64,000 nucleotides of DNA from Nocardioides anomalus (GCF_011046535.1 NZ_CP049257.1:4154001-4218000), one strand, 5' to 3'; shown: positions 37,178 to 46,053, counted from the stretch's first letter. Translations and numbers: made by a program. The notes: generated from the sequence alone by a model not told the origin.

Positions 37178-37615
37178 ATGAGCATCCGCACTCCTCTCGC
37201 GGCCGCGACGGTGGCCGTCGGTCTCGTCGCCGCCCTCGCGCCGACGGCCCAGGCCGCTCCGCGCGCCGGCATCCAGGGCGACACCCAGGTCATCGCCGAC
37301 TGCCAGCACGCCACCCAGGTCCCGCGCAAGGTCCTCAGCGCCTGCGGCGATGCCGACGAGTACGCCAGGATCACCGACTGGCGGTCCTGGACCCGGCACC
37401 AGGCCCGCGGCTCGGGCACCCTCGTGGTCAACGACTGCGAGCCGACCTGCGCCGCGGGGACGTTCCGCCGCTACCCGGCGACGTTCAGCCTGCACCGGGT
37501 GCGCACCGGCCCCACCGGCACGCGCTTGTTCACCCGGCTCGGGGTGACCTGGGTGCAGGGTGGCGAGCAGCGCAACACCACGCTCCCGCTGCCCACGGCG
37601 CCCCTCGGCGGCTGA
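37178..37615 (+). CDS. Small secreted protein, unknown function
   Basis: 145 residues with a clear signal peptide cleaved after AQA (about residue 26). The mature part has four cysteines (in DCQHA, SACGD, DCEPTCA), which suggests two disulfides and a compact beta-rich fold. No family is recognised. It starts 34 bases after the lipoprotein gene and may share its transcript. Confidence 0.7.
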   Translation: MSIRTPLAAATVAVGLVAALAPTAQAAPRAGIQGDTQVIADCQHATQVPRKVLSACGDADEYARITDWRSWTRHQARGSGTLVVNDCEPTCAAGTFRRYPATFSLHRVRTGPTGTRLFTRLGVTWVQGGEQRNTTLPLPTAPLGG

Positions 37616-37655
37616 CCTGCGGGGCCGCCCGGCCCGCGTGGGTCATGCTGTCCGC

Positions 37656-38768
37656 ATGCGCGTGTGGCGTCGGACACACCTCGGGACCGAGGCCGACCGC
37701 GCCACCTTCCGGACGCTGCACACCGCGTCGCTGGCCTCGCCGGCGCTGCGCGAGGGGCTGACGACGGCCAGCGCGGAGCGTGCGGTGCGCCACCTGCGCG
37801 ACCTCCTCGGTACGCCGGCGCTGGCGGTCACCGACACCGCCACCTGCCTGGCCTGGGACGGCGAGGGCGGCCACCACGGCGACCAGGTGCCCGCGCTGGT
37901 GGCCACGACGGTGGAGAGGGCCCGGACCCAGAGCTTCTCGCGGGGCGACCTGCCCTGCGACGTGCCGGGCTGCCCGGTCCGCACGGCTGTGGTGAGCCCG
38001 CTGGTGGTCGACGAGCGGATCGTGGGCACGCTGGTCGCGTTCGCGCCGTACCCCACCGCCGGGCTGGCCCTGGCCGCGGACGAGACCGCGCAGTGGGTCA
38101 GCGGACAGCTGGAGCTGGCCGAGCTCGACGCCAACCGGACCCGGCTGATGGAGGCGGAGGTGCGGGCGCTGCGGGCCCAGATCAGCCCGCACTTCATCTA
38201 CAACTCGCTCAACGCGATCGCCAGCTTCGTGCGCACCGACCCGGACCGCGCGCGGTCGCTGCTGCTGGAGTTCGCCGACTTCACCCGCTACTCGTTCCGG
38301 CGCCACGGCGACCACACGACGCTGGCCGAGGAGCTGCACTCGATCGAGCGCTACCTCCTGCTCGAGCAGGCCCGCTTCGGCGACCGGCTGTCGGTCCGGC
38401 TCAGCATCGCGCCGGAGGTGCTGCCGGTCGCCGTGCCGTTCCTGTGCATCCAGCCGCTGGTCGAGAACGCCGTGCGCCACGGTCTCGAGGGCGCCGACGG
38501 CACGGGCACCATCACCATCCAGGCCCACGACCGCGGCAGCGACTGCCTGATCGAGGTCGAGGACGACGGGGCCGGCGAGGACCCGGAGCGCGTACGCCGC
38601 GCGCTGGCCGGCGACGCCAGCCTGGACTCAGTCGGCCTCGGCAACGTCGACGCGCGGCTGCGCACGACGTACGGCGACGACTACGGCCTGGTCGTCGAGA
38701 CCGCGCCCGGCGCCGGGACCAAGGTGACCGTGCGGGTGCCGAAGTTCGCGCCGGGGGTGACCACATGA
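37656..38768 (+). CDS. LytS-type sensor histidine kinase, soluble, GAF-like sensor
   Basis: 370 residues with no transmembrane segment. The N-terminal 160 residues form a GAF-like sensor with a notable Cys/His set (C64, H73, H74, C101, C106 in LPCDVPGCP). The His_kinase box is QISPHFIYNSLNAI with the phosphoacceptor H179, followed by an HATPase domain (QPLVENAVRHG, DDGAG, GLGNV). It pairs with the overlapping LytTR regulator. Signals could be a metal, redox state or a cytosolic metabolite. The gene context points to control of carboxylate uptake. Confidence 0.9.
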   Translation: MRVWRRTHLGTEADRATFRTLHTASLASPALREGLTTASAERAVRHLRDLLGTPALAVTDTATCLAWDGEGGHHGDQVPALVATTVERARTQSFSRGDLPCDVPGCPVRTAVVSPLVVDERIVGTLVAFAPYPTAGLALAADETAQWVSGQLELAELDANRTRLMEAEVRALRAQISPHFIYNSLNAIASFVRTDPDRARSLLLEFADFTRYSFRRHGDHTTLAEELHSIERYLLLEQARFGDRLSVRLSIAPEVLPVAVPFLCIQPLVENAVRHGLEGADGTGTITIQAHDRGSDCLIEVEDDGAGEDPERVRRALAGDASLDSVGLGNVDARLRTTYGDDYGLVVETAPGAGTKVTVRVPKFAPGVTT

Positions 38769-39490
38769 CCCCGCTGCGGGTGCTGGTGGTCGACGACGAG
38801 CGGCCGGCCCTGAGCGAGCTGGAGTACCTCCTCGACCAGGACGACCGGATCGGCGAGGTCATCGCCTGCGACTCGGCCACCGAGGCGCTGCGCACCCTGC
38901 ACGAGCGCGAGGTCGACGCGGTCTTCCTCGACATCCAGATGCCGGGCCTGACCGGCCTGGAGCTGGCCCAGGTGCTGGCGCGCTTCCGCACACCGCCGCC
39001 GGTCGTCTTCGTCACCGCCCACGAGGGGCACGCCGTCGAGGCCTTCGACCTGCGCGCGGTGGACTACGTGCTCAAACCGGTGCGCGAGGAGCGCTTGGCC
39101 GAGGCGGTGCGCCGGGTCATCGAGGGCGGCGACCGCGCGCCGGCGCCGGTCGAGGACGTGCAGATCCCGGTCGAGCTCGGCGGCGTGACCCGGTTCGTGG
39201 ACCGCCGCGACGTCACCCACGTCGAGGCCCAGGGCGACTACGCGCGGCTGCACGCGGCGACCGGCAGCCACCTCATCCGCGTGCCGCTCACGACCCTGGA
39301 GGAGGAGTGGGCCGGCGCGGGCTTCGTGCGCATCCACCGCTCGCTGCTCGTGGCGCTGCGGCACGTGACCGAGGTGCGCATGGAGCAGGGCCGCTGCACC
39401 GTGGTGGTGGCCGGCTCGACCGAGCTCGGCGTGAGCCGACGGCACACCCGCCAGCTGCGCGAGCTGCTCGGGCGGCGTACCCGTGAGTGA
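38765..39490 (+). CDS. LytTR-family response regulator
   Basis: 241 residues. The receiver has acidic residues D10-D11, phosphoacceptor D56 (VFLDIQMPG) and the conserved K in DYVLKPV. The LytTR DNA-binding domain occupies about 138-236 (HVEAQGDYARLHAATG, FVRIHRSLLVAL). It overlaps the kinase gene by four bases. A perfect LytTR half-site (ACCGTTCAT) occurs at 41360-41368, ahead of the DUF485-symporter operon. It therefore most likely regulates acetate/pyruvate-type uptake, as related BtsSR or LytST systems do. Confidence 0.92.
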   Translation: MTPLRVLVVDDERPALSELEYLLDQDDRIGEVIACDSATEALRTLHEREVDAVFLDIQMPGLTGLELAQVLARFRTPPPVVFVTAHEGHAVEAFDLRAVDYVLKPVREERLAEAVRRVIEGGDRAPAPVEDVQIPVELGGVTRFVDRRDVTHVEAQGDYARLHAATGSHLIRVPLTTLEEEWAGAGFVRIHRSLLVALRHVTEVRMEQGRCTVVVAGSTELGVSRRHTRQLRELLGRRTRE

Positions 39491-39860
39491 GCCGCGACCC
39501 GCCCGCGTCCGGGTGACCGGGCCGCCGCGGCGCGCGCACGCGCCGCGGACCCGCACCGGCGACATCGACGAGCAGACCGCCCTCGGCGAGGTGTACGTCG
39601 GCAGCCTGCTGCGCGAGCAACTCTACCTCGCCGTCCGCGTGCTCGGGGTGCTGGCGGTGAGCGTCGGCAGCCTGCCCCTGGTGTTCCACCTCTTCCCCTC
39701 GCTGGCCGCGCGGCACGTGCTCGGGCTGCCGCTGGCCTGGCTGCTGCTCGGGGTCCTCGTCTACCCGTGGTTGCTGGTGCTCGGTCGCTGGTTCGTCCGG
39801 CGGGCGGAGCGCAACGAGCACGACTTCGTGCTCCTGCTCCAGGTGCTGGAGGACGAGTGA
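39483..39860 (+). CDS. Small membrane protein associated with a solute symporter
   Basis: 125 residues. A basic, proline-rich N-terminus of about 50 residues is followed by two transmembrane helices and a short acidic tail. It resembles in layout the DUF485-type partners of sodium/solute symporters but has no clear sequence match. GTG 39483 overlaps the regulator by eight bases, and its stop overlaps the symporter start by four. An accessory role to the symporter is inferred. Confidence 0.72.
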   Translation: MSEPRPARVRVTGPPRRAHAPRTRTGDIDEQTALGEVYVGSLLREQLYLAVRVLGVLAVSVGSLPLVFHLFPSLAARHVLGLPLAWLLLGVLVYPWLLVLGRWFVRRAERNEHDFVLLLQVLEDE

Positions 39861-41339
39861 GCACCGACGGCGTGCCCGGCCTGGTCGCGCTGCTCGTGGT
39901 CAGCCTGGCCACGCTGGCCATCGGCGTCTACGGGCTGCGCATCTCGCGGACGACCAGCGACTTCTACGTCGCGTCCCGGTCGGTGCGGCCGGGTCTCAAC
40001 GCCAGCGCGATCGGCGGGGAGTACCTCTCCGCCGCGTCCTTCCTCGGCGTCGCCGCGCTGGTGCTGACCGCGGGCGCGCAGATGCTGTGGTACCCCATCG
40101 GCTGGACCGCCGGCTACCTCGTCCTGCTCGTCCTGGTGGCCGCCCCGTTGCGCCGCAGCGGCGCCTACACGCTGCCCGACTTCGCCGAGGCCCGGCTCGG
40201 CTCGCGGCGGGTGCGCGCGCTCTGCTCGGTGCTGGTGGTGGCCATCGGCTGGCTCTACCTCCTGCCGCAGTTCCAGGGCGCCGGGCTCACGCTCACCGCC
40301 GCGGTCGACGCGCCGGCGTGGGTCGGCGCGCTGGTCGTCGGCGCGGTCGTCGTGGTCAACGTGAGCAGCGGCGGGATGCGCTCGATCACCTTCGTGCAGG
40401 CGTTCCAGTACTGGCTCAAGCTCACCGCCCTGCTCGTCCCCGCGGCCGTGCTGCTGGTGGTGTGGGCCGGCGACGGGTCGCCGTCCCCGACCGGTGGCGG
40501 AGCCGGCTGGTCGCTGCCCCTCGGCGAGGGGGAGCCGGGGCCTCTACACGACGTACTCGATCGTGCTGGCGACCTTCCTCGGCACCATGGGCTTGCCGCA
40601 CGTGGTCGTGCGGTTCTACACCAACCCCGACGGCCGGGCCGCGCGCCGCACGACGCTGGCCGTGCTGGCCCTGCTCGGCCTGTTCTACCTGCTGCCGCCG
40701 GTGTACGCCGCGCTCGGTCGCGCGTACGGCGCGGACGCCGACGACACCGTCGTGCTCGAGCTGCCCCGCCTGATGCTCGACGGGCTCGCCGGCGACCTGC
40801 TCACCGGGCTGGTCACGGCGGGCGCGTTCGCGGCCTTCCTCTCCACGTCCTCGGGGCTGGCCATCGCGGTGTCCGGCGTGTTGGCCCAGGACGTGCTGGG
40901 CTCGCGCTTCTCCGGGGTCTCGGCCTTCCGGGTCGGCGCGACGGTGGCGGTCGGCGTACCCCTCGCCGCGGCCGTGCTCGCCCCCGACCTGTCCGTGGCC
41001 CGCGCGGTGGGACTGGCCTTCGCCGTCGCCGCCTCGACGTTCTGCCCGCTGCTCGTGCTCGGCATCTGGTGGCACGGGCTGACCCCGACCGGCGCGGTGG
41101 CCGGGCTGCTCGTCGGCGGGCTGGGCTCGGCGGCCGGCGTGGGCTGGACGCTGTACGACGGCGCGCCGGAGGCCTGGGGCGACGTGCTGCTCGGCCAGCC
41201 GGCGGCGTGGAGCGTGCCGCTGGCCTTCGGCACGATGGTCGCGGTGTCGCTCACGACCCGGGACCGGGTGCCGGTCCACGCCCGCCGTTTCATGGTCCGG
41301 CTGCACACGCCCGAGGTCGTCCCGCTCGACCGCAGCTGA
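39857..41339 (+). pseudogene. Sodium/solute symporter (acetate/pyruvate type), frameshifted
   Basis: SSS-family permease. Frame one (from GTG 39857) gives residues 1 to about 225, with ASRSVRPGLNASAIGGEYLSAASF, the family start. The remainder, from GLYTTYSIVLATFLGTMGLPHVVVRF to the stop at 41339, lies one base further on. Removing one G from the G5 at 40528-40532, or the G4 at 40537-40540, yields 493 residues with about 13 transmembrane segments. It is the first of two such symporters here. Real loss of function or consensus overcall cannot be separated from the sequence alone. Confidence 0.85.
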
Positions 41340-41350
41340 CCGCTCGTCGC

Positions 41351-41368
41351 GCCGTTCCGACCGTTCAT
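41351..41368 (+). promoter_or_regulatory. Tandem LytTR-like binding motif
   Basis: GCCGTTCCG at 41351-41359 and ACCGTTCAT at 41360-41368 are back-to-back 9-mers. The second fits the LytTR consensus [TA][AC][CA]GTTN[AG][TG] fully; the first misses it at two positions. Classic sites have about 12 bases between repeats, so this is a tentative call. Confidence 0.4.
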
Positions 41369-41410
41369 CGATGCGGTGCCGGCGCTCGGCGCAGCCCGCG
41401 CGCGCGCCGA

Positions 41411-41439
41411 TTCCGGCTCCCGAGCGCCGTCCCTACCGT
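41411..41439 (+). promoter_or_regulatory. Candidate promoter of the DUF485-actP operon
   Basis: TTCCGG (41411-41416), 17 bases, TACCGT (41434-41439). The -35 is weak, which would fit the need for an activator at the LytTR motif some 45 bases upstream. Confidence 0.35.
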
Positions 41440-41491
41440 GACGGGCATCACTCAGGGGTGCCGCAGGCGCCCGGACCCGGAGGGGGTAGCG

Positions 41492-41842
41492 ATGACGCAG
41501 GGCATGTCACGCGCGCAGTCGGAGGTGAACGACCCGGCCTACGACCGGCTGGCGGCGTCGGCCGACTTCATCGAGCTGCGCAAGCGGTACCGCAGCTTCG
41601 TCTTCCCGGCCACCGTGGCCTTCCTGGCCTGGTACCTGCTCTACGTCGTGCTCTCCAACTGGGCGCACGACTTCATGAGCACGAAGGTCGTCGGCAACGT
41701 CAACATCGCCCTGGTGATCGGGCTCCTGCAGTTCGTGACGACGTTCGTGCTGGCCTGGATGTACAGCCGCTACTCCACGGCCAAGCTCGACCCGCTCGCC
41801 CAGAAGCTCGAAGCGGAGTACGTCGCAGGGAAGGACGCCTGA
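41492..41842 (+). CDS. DUF485 membrane protein, symporter partner
   Basis: 116 residues. The DUF485 pattern is clear: FIELRKRYRSFVFPATVAF, a first helix ending YVVLSNWAHDFM, and a second helix leading to WMYSRYSTAKLDP. In E. coli the YjcH homologue is coded with ActP. GGAGGGGG six bases before ATG 41492 is a strong ribosome site. The actP-like symporter follows after one base. Confidence 0.92.
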   Translation: MTQGMSRAQSEVNDPAYDRLAASADFIELRKRYRSFVFPATVAFLAWYLLYVVLSNWAHDFMSTKVVGNVNIALVIGLLQFVTTFVLAWMYSRYSTAKLDPLAQKLEAEYVAGKDA

Positions 41843-41843
41843 C

Positions 41844-43472
41844 GTGGACCACCAAGGGCTCACCACCGTCCTGTTCCTGCTCGTCGTCGCCGTCACCATC
41901 GGGATCACGATCTGGGCCAGCCGCCAGACCTCCGGCGCGGCGGACTTCTACGCCGGCGGCCGCGGCTTCAGCGGTCTGCAGAACGGCCTGGCCATCGGCG
42001 GCGACTACATGTCGGCGGCGTCGTTCCTCGGCATCTCCGGCGCGATCGCGCTGAGCGGGTACGACGGCTTCCTCTACTCCATCGGCTTCCTCGTCGCGTG
42101 GCTGGTCGCGCTGCTGCTGGTGGCCGAGATGCTGCGGAACTCCGGTCGCTACACGATGGCCGACCAGCTGGCCTACCGGATGCGCCAGCGCCCGGTGCGG
42201 CAGGCCGCGGCGACCTCGACGGTCGTGGTGTCGATCTTCTACCTGCTCGCGCAGATGGTCGGCGCCGGCGCACTGGTCTCGCTGCTGCTCGGCGTGGACG
42301 GCGACGCGGCCAAGAACATCACCATCGCCGGCGTCGGCGTGCTGATGATCTTCTACGTCACCGTCGGCGGGATGAAGGGCACGACGTACGTCCAGATCGT
42401 CAAGGCCTTCCTCCTGATGGCCGGGTCGGCGCTGATCGTCGTGCTCGTGCTGGCCAAGTTCAACTTCAACGTCTCCGACATGCTCGGCACCGCCGCGTCC
42501 AACAGCGGCAAGGGCCAGGCCTTCCTGGAGCCCGGGCTGAAGTACGGCGTCACCGGCACCAGCAAGATCGACTTCCTCAGCCTCGGCATCGCACTGGTCC
42601 TGGGCACCGCCGGGCTGCCGCACATCCTGATCCGCTTCTACACCGTGCCGACCGCACGCGACGCGCGGAAGTCGGTGCTGTGGGCCATCGGCCTGATCGG
42701 CACCTTCTACCTGTTCACGCTGGTGCTCGGCTTCGGCGCCGCGGCGCTGCTCTCGGAGGGCAAGTACGCCGAGGTCGCGGCCTCCGGCGGCAACCTGGCC
42801 TCACCACTCCTGGCCGAGGCGGTCGGCGGTGGTGACGGGTCCACCGGCGGCGCGATCATGCTGGCCCTGATCGCGGCGGTGGCCTTCGCGACCATCCTCG
42901 CGGTGGTCGCCGGTCTCACCCTCGCCTCGTCCACCTCGGTGGCCCACGACATCTACAACAACGTGGTCAAGCGCGGCGAGGCCACCGAGCGGGACGAGCT
43001 CCGGGTCGCCCGCATCTCCGCCGCCGCCATCGGTGCGATCGCCATCGTCCTGGCCATCCCGGCCAAGAGCCTGAACGTCGCGTTCCTCGTCGCGCTGGCG
43101 TTCGCGGTGGCCGCGTCGGCCAACCTGCCGGCGATCCTCTACAACATGTTCTGGCGGCGCTTCAACACGCGCGGCGCGCTGTGGTCGATCTACGGCGGGC
43201 TGATCTCGGCCGTCGGGCTGGTGATCTTCTCGCCGGTGGTCTCGGGCAAGGGCCTGGACCCGGCCGGCAAGAACCTCTCGCTGCTGCCGACCAGCATCGA
43301 CATCAGCTGGTTCCCGCTGGAGAACCCGGGCATCGTCTCCATCCCGCTCGGCTTCCTGCTCGGCTACATCGGGACGGTGACGTCGCGCGAGCCGGACGCG
43401 GAGGAGCGGTACACCGAGCTCGAGGTCCGCGCGCTGACGGGTGCTGGTGCGGAGCAGGCGAGCTCGCACTAG
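41844..43472 (+). CDS. actP: Cation/acetate symporter (SSS family, ActP/MctC type)
   Basis: 542 residues with about 13-14 transmembrane segments. AGGRGFSGLQNGLAIGGDYMSAASFLG is cut short here to GGDYMSAASF as the key sodium-site motif; ILIRFYTVPTARDARKS and KNLNVAFLVALAFAVAASAN-type late motifs support the ActP/MctC branch. It takes up acetate, propionate or pyruvate with Na+ or H+. It overlaps the operon with DUF485 and is closed by a terminator at 43491. The LytS/LytTR system upstream probably controls it. Confidence 0.92.
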   Translation: MDHQGLTTVLFLLVVAVTIGITIWASRQTSGAADFYAGGRGFSGLQNGLAIGGDYMSAASFLGISGAIALSGYDGFLYSIGFLVAWLVALLLVAEMLRNSGRYTMADQLAYRMRQRPVRQAAATSTVVVSIFYLLAQMVGAGALVSLLLGVDGDAAKNITIAGVGVLMIFYVTVGGMKGTTYVQIVKAFLLMAGSALIVVLVLAKFNFNVSDMLGTAASNSGKGQAFLEPGLKYGVTGTSKIDFLSLGIALVLGTAGLPHILIRFYTVPTARDARKSVLWAIGLIGTFYLFTLVLGFGAAALLSEGKYAEVAASGGNLASPLLAEAVGGGDGSTGGAIMLALIAAVAFATILAVVAGLTLASSTSVAHDIYNNVVKRGEATERDELRVARISAAAIGAIAIVLAIPAKSLNVAFLVALAFAVAASANLPAILYNMFWRRFNTRGALWSIYGGLISAVGLVIFSPVVSGKGLDPAGKNLSLLPTSIDISWFPLENPGIVSIPLGFLLGYIGTVTSREPDAEERYTELEVRALTGAGAEQASSH

Positions 43473-43490
43473 GCCGACGTTCGTGGCGTA

Positions 43491-43526
43491 CGCCGGCCGG
43501 GGTCCCTAGGGGCTCCGGCCGGTGGC
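43491..43526 (+). terminator. Terminator after actP
   Basis: CCGGCCGG (43493-43500) pairs with CCGGCCGG (43515-43522), with CCCTAGGG forming an inner stem. It lies 19 bases after the actP stop. Confidence 0.6.
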
Positions 43527-43617
43527 GTCGTTGGCGGTGGGTCACTTGCTCGCACCGCCACTTCTCGCCCGTGCCGTGACCAGGTGCGTGCGGCCACGAT
43601 CGGGTCCCGCACCACGC

Positions 43618-43693
43618 ACTTGTAACGCTCAGTTGTGGGAACTGTCGACCCGTTGCAACGGGTCGACAGTTCCCGTAACTGAGCGTTACAAGT
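43618..43693. repeat. 76-base near-perfect palindrome
   Basis: Two 38-base arms meet with no spacer at 43655/43656. They match at 36 of 38 positions; the only mismatched pair of bases is GT against AC near 43635. The inner 38 bases (19 per arm) are perfect. The sequence is about half GC, against roughly 72 percent around it. It lies between the actP terminator and the next gene's promoter. It may be a mobile miniature palindromic element, a strong hairpin or a protein-binding site. Confidence 0.8.
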
Positions 43694-43753
43694 TCTCGGC
43701 GGCGAGCACAGAAGCCGGAACCTTCCACCTGCCCGAGCACCTGCGGATCGCCT

Positions 43754-43759
43754 TAGCGT
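43754..43759 (+). promoter_or_regulatory. -10 hexamer of the WXG locus
   Basis: TAGCGT ends six bases before ATG 43766, consistent with a leaderless transcript. Confidence 0.5.
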
Positions 43760-43765
43760 CCAGCC

Positions 43766-44257
43766 ATGACGCAGTCGCCGCCCCCGCAGGACCCGCCCCA
43801 GATCGGCATCCGGCTGGTGGTGGCCCACGACGACGTGACCCGCCGGGTGGACCTCCAGCTCGTGGGCAGCCGGGGGGTGGCGGTCGAGGACGGCCTGGTG
43901 ACCACGTTCGAGGCGTCGCGGCTCTGGCCGACGGTGCGGGCCGTCCTGCCGGAGCTCGCGCACCTCAGGGCCGATCCGCACGGTCTGCCCTCGCCCGACC
44001 CGGACCGCCGGCCCGGCGAGGGCTGGGACCGGGAGTGCCGCGCGATGGTGAGCGTGGCGGTAGCCAGCCTGCCGGGGGGCGAGGTGGCGCTGCGGACGTG
44101 GTTCGCGACCGACGACGAGCTGTGGTCGGCGACGCCGTTGCCGGACGGGCGGACCGACCTCCGGCTGGCCGCTCCGGGCGCAGTGGCGGACCTGCTGATC
44201 TGGGACGTCACCGGCGCGATGGAGGTCCTCGTGGCGGCGGCGGAGGTGGCGTCGTGA
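43766..44257 (+). CDS. Unknown protein, first gene of the WXG-hydrolase locus
   Basis: 163 residues without signal peptide or transmembrane helix, alpha/beta in character (IRLVVAHDD..., VSVAVASLPGG, VALRTWFATDDELWS). I do not recognise a family. It overlaps the WXG-hydrolase gene by four bases, so it is coexpressed with it. In other type VII secretion substrate loci such a small acidic cytosolic protein can be a chaperone (EspG-like) or an immunity protein, but no motif supports either. Confidence 0.65.
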   Translation: MTQSPPPQDPPQIGIRLVVAHDDVTRRVDLQLVGSRGVAVEDGLVTTFEASRLWPTVRAVLPELAHLRADPHGLPSPDPDRRPGEGWDRECRAMVSVAVASLPGGEVALRTWFATDDELWSATPLPDGRTDLRLAAPGAVADLLIWDVTGAMEVLVAAAEVAS

Positions 44258-45625
44258 CGACCCTGGGGATGGACACCGACGCCGGGCGGGCGGCGGGCGA
44301 GACGCTGGCGCAGGGGGCGCAGCAGATCACCGAGCTGGCGCAGCGGCTGGACGCGGTGATCACGGTCCTGGAGTGGATCGGGGTCGACGCCGACACCCAC
44401 CGCGACGAGTGGCAGAGCAGCCAGCGCCCGGCGCTGGACCGGAGCCGCGCAGCTGCTCACGGCGGTGGCGACGCTGCTCAAGCACGAGGCCGAGGCGCAG
44501 GACCAGGTCTCAGGCGACGGCGGGCAGACCGGTACGGCGGGCAGCGTCTCCGCTCCGCAGACCCCGGGCGGGGGTGAGCGGGGCGGCGTCCTCGGCTGGC
44601 TGGACCGGCACGTCGGCAACTTCCTGCGCGGTCTGGTGCGCACGGGCGAGCACGCCGGGGACTTCGTCGCCAAGCTCGACGACGTCCTCACCGGCGAGAA
44701 GGACTGGTCGGTGTCCGCGCTGGCGGCCAGCGCGCTGGGGACGGTCGGCTCGGGTGTGGGCGCGGTCTACGACGGCATCACCGGCGAGAACCACCACTGG
44801 TTCGAGGAGGGCCGGGGCGTGGCGGGGACGCCGGTCGCGGCCCCCACCGACCCGACGGCCGCGAGCCAGTACTCCCCCGTCGTGGCCCGCCCGCACGACC
44901 TGCCGTCGCTCATGCAGGGCGTCACCGACTCCTACCAGGTGGGCAGCGCGCCGGGCAGCAACGGCGACGTGCGGATCACCCGGGTCGACAACGGGACGGG
45001 CACGCCGGCGTACGTCGTGTGCATCCCCGGCACCGAGAGCTGGAACCCGTCGGCCGGCGCCACCGGACGCGACCTCACGGCCAACCTGGCCCTGGTCGCG
45101 GGCAACCCGTCGGCGGCGGCGGAGTCGGTGCGGGCGGCCATGGACCAGGCGCACATCCCGCCGGGCTCGCCGGTCATGCTGGTCGGGCACAGCCAGGGCG
45201 GGATCATCGCAGGCACGCTCGCGGCCGACCACTCGTTCGTCGAGAAGTACGGCGTGACCAACGTGCTCACCTACGGCGCGCCGATCGACCACCTGCGCAT
45301 CGACCCGTCGGTGCAGGTGCTCCAGGTCCAGCACGCCACCGACATCGTGCCGCGCCTCGACCTCGGCGGCCTGCAGACGGGGAGCACGCCGTTCCCGAGC
45401 ACGCAGGCGGGCGTCGTGCTCGACAACCCGGGCCACTTCTGGGACGCCGCGACCAACCACAGCTACGTCGAGTACGCGAACTCGGTGCGCGACGAGCTCG
45501 GCGCGAACACGCCCGAGGGCGAGATCCTGCGGCAGTACCAGTCCTCGCTCGGCCGCTTCTTCGTCGCTCCCGGCGGGACGGTGACCGCGGTCGACGTGCC
45601 GGTGAGCCGCGCGCCCCAGCCGTGA
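44254..45625 (+). pseudogene. WXG100-like domain fused to alpha/beta-hydrolase (type VII substrate-like), frameshifted
   Basis: From GTG 44254 the first 64 residues form one helix, a WIG turn (W41-I-G43, the WXG motif) and the start of a second helix. One base must be dropped between about 44436 and 44452 to continue into AQLLTAVATLLKHEAEAQDQ, the end of the helical hairpin. A Gly/Ser/Pro-rich linker and a hydrolase domain follow: oxyanion IPGTES, nucleophile GHSQGG, then DIVPR (Asp) and NHSYVEY (His). Restored length is 456 residues. Such fusions are known as secreted toxins or lipases. If the shift is real, only a hydrolase starting near 44465 remains. Confidence 0.72.
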
Positions 45626-45643
45626 GCCGGTGATGATGGAGCC

Positions 45644-45967
45644 GTGAGGCTCATCCCCCGCCGCCGGCGCGACCCGGACCAGATCGCCGCCGCCGTCTCC
45701 GAGGCGCTCGGCCAGCCGGTGCAGTACAACCACCTGCAGTACAAGGCCGGCGCCCTCTCCGGCACCATCGACGTGGCCGACGTCGCGGCCTTCGAGCGGG
45801 CCCTGCGCGCGGCGTACACGACCCTGCACGAGCTGATCGGCGACGACGTCGAGCGGGTGGTGTTCTACCTCGCCGGCAGTACGCCGACCGCGCAGCCGGT
45901 CTCCGCCGGAGCGCTCGGGCTGCCGACACCACCGAGCGGGCACGACCTCGCCCAGCGGTTCGGGTAG
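45644..45967 (+). CDS. Unknown small cytosolic protein downstream of the WXG-hydrolase
   Basis: 107 residues. A basic start (MRLIPRRRRDPD) is followed by a compact alpha/beta sequence with VQYNHLQYKAGALSGTIDV and ERALRAAYTTLHELIGDD. No signal peptide. No family is recognised. It sits 18 bases after the hydrolase, with GATGAT six bases before the GTG, so it could also be transcribed on its own. An immunity-protein role is possible by position only. Confidence 0.6.
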   Translation: MRLIPRRRRDPDQIAAAVSEALGQPVQYNHLQYKAGALSGTIDVADVAAFERALRAAYTTLHELIGDDVERVVFYLAGSTPTAQPVSAGALGLPTPPSGHDLAQRFG

Positions 45968-46053
45968 CCCCGGCGGGCCCGTTCACCGCAGCGCGGCGAC
46001 CGCCCGGCGCAACCCTCTGGCAACCACCCGTCGCCAGCCTGTTCAGTGCGGAC

